Below, piece after piece: positions 53,082 to 53,338 of a stretch of 53,338 nt of DNA. Each line of letters begins with the position of its first letter. Position 1 is the stretch's first letter. Under the pieces are notes generated by a model. It saw nothing but the letters and a program-made list of their open reading frames with translations. It did no database searches and was not told the DNA's origin. This stretch comes from Sphingobacteriaceae bacterium (GTDB lineage: Bacteria; Bacteroidota; Bacteroidia; Sphingobacteriales; Sphingobacteriaceae), in contig CANHGR010000013.1 in assembly GCA_947460875.1 (NCBI GenBank), positions 1-53,338 of the forward strand. The letters are read 5' to 3'. The position numbers and the translations under genes were made by a program.

Positions 53082-53338
53082 ATGAAGTTACACACAATAG
53101 ATACGGGATTTTTTAAACTAGACGGAGGCGCAATGTTTGGCGTTGTGCCAAAAACAATTTGGCAAAAGAACAACCCCGCTGATGAAAACAATCTATGTAC
53201 TTGGGCACTGCGTTGTCTTCTGATTGAAGATGATGAACGCTTAATTTTAGTCGATACAGGAATCGGCAATAAACAAGACGCAAAGTTTCTTAGTCATTAT
53301 CATTTACATGGGGATGACACTTTAGAAAAGTCCTTGTG
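53082..53338 (+). CDS. MBL-fold metallo-hydrolase, N-terminal part (runs off the right edge)
   Basis: An ATG at 53082 opens a frame of 85 codons to the window edge: MKLHTIDTGFFKLDGGAMFG, then NNLCTWALRCLLIEDDERLI and LVDTGIGN. This is the start of a metallo-beta-lactamase-fold hydrolase of the quorum-quenching lactonase/YtnP-like type; LVDTGIG is the conserved strand-turn before the HxHxDH metal motif, which must lie beyond the edge. Substrate unknown. It starts 25 bp after the broken SMR gene and may share its transcript. Confidence 0.85.
   Translation, partial: MKLHTIDTGFFKLDGGAMFGVVPKTIWQKNNPADENNLCTWALRCLLIEDDERLILVDTGIGNKQDAKFLSHYHLHGDDTLEKSL

Noticed and set aside
53030-53269. 79-codon minus-strand frame at the right edge
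   Set aside because: It is a shadow of the MBL-fold gene and the end of the SMR gene on the plus strand.

Overview
This window reads as a chromosome segment of a free-living Bacteroidota bacterium, most likely of the Sphingobacteriaceae (Pedobacter/Mucilaginibacter type). The DNA is AT-rich. Genes mostly lack Shine-Dalgarno sequences, and several have the Bacteroidota -7 box TAnnTTTG just upstream. The gene content also fits: type III glutamine synthetase, zinc-finger-less TopA, YHYH proteins, DUF3347 and DUF4256 proteins, and many lipoproteins. No rRNA, CRISPR array, insertion sequence, phage or plasmid function was seen. One tRNA gene (His, GTG) is present. Genus placement is inference.

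Region by region. 1-4.8 kb is a gene-poor, decaying stretch. It holds an unidentified partial ORF, three relics of two-component regulators (a truncated LuxR-type response regulator, the tail of a histidine kinase, a broken receiver domain), a tiny membrane protein, and two TIM-barrel sugar isomerase/epimerase genes. A perfect LacI-type palindrome lies before one of the isomerase genes. 4.9-13.2 kb is dense core housekeeping: peroxiredoxin, HtpG, MnmA, TopA, a conserved small protein and citrate synthase. 13.4-21.5 kb holds envelope and RNA genes: a DUF3347 lipoprotein, an outer-membrane beta-barrel, an S41 protease lipoprotein, a RhlE-like helicase, an LTA-synthase-like sulfatase-fold enzyme and an aldo/keto reductase. 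22-24.7 kb is a minus-strand cluster of two paralogous YHYH proteins, a MORN-repeat lipoprotein and a SCO1-like copper chaperone. 25.4-28.4 kb has a PfkB kinase, a cold-shock-domain protein, decayed genes and a J-domain/KTSC protein.

28.8-34.2 kb encodes an L,D-transpeptidase, a membrane-fused spermidine-synthase-like protein and a beta-propeller lipoprotein. 34.3-35.3 kb has a GNAT acetyltransferase and a DUF4256 protein. 35.4-38.6 kb is a compact plus-strand cluster: folE, flavin reductase, MpaB/DUF2236 oxygenase and a MarR-type regulator. A DEAD-box-like protein with degenerate catalytic motifs, a TlpA-like thioredoxin, tRNA-His, a CopA-type copper ATPase and RNase HI follow. 43.6-53.3 kb returns to housekeeping: phosphodiesterase, TrmN6-type methyltransferase, PurL, glutamine synthetase III, PurM, dihydrolipoyl dehydrogenase, a frameshifted SMR efflux gene and the start of an MBL-fold hydrolase.

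The best candidates for under-described biology are the folE-flavin reductase-MpaB-MarR cluster, the SCO1/MORN/YHYH cluster, and the degenerate DEAD-box protein. The AT-rich inverted repeats downstream of glnN and lpdA also deserve a look. All functional assignments rest on motifs and family knowledge read by eye; no database search was run.
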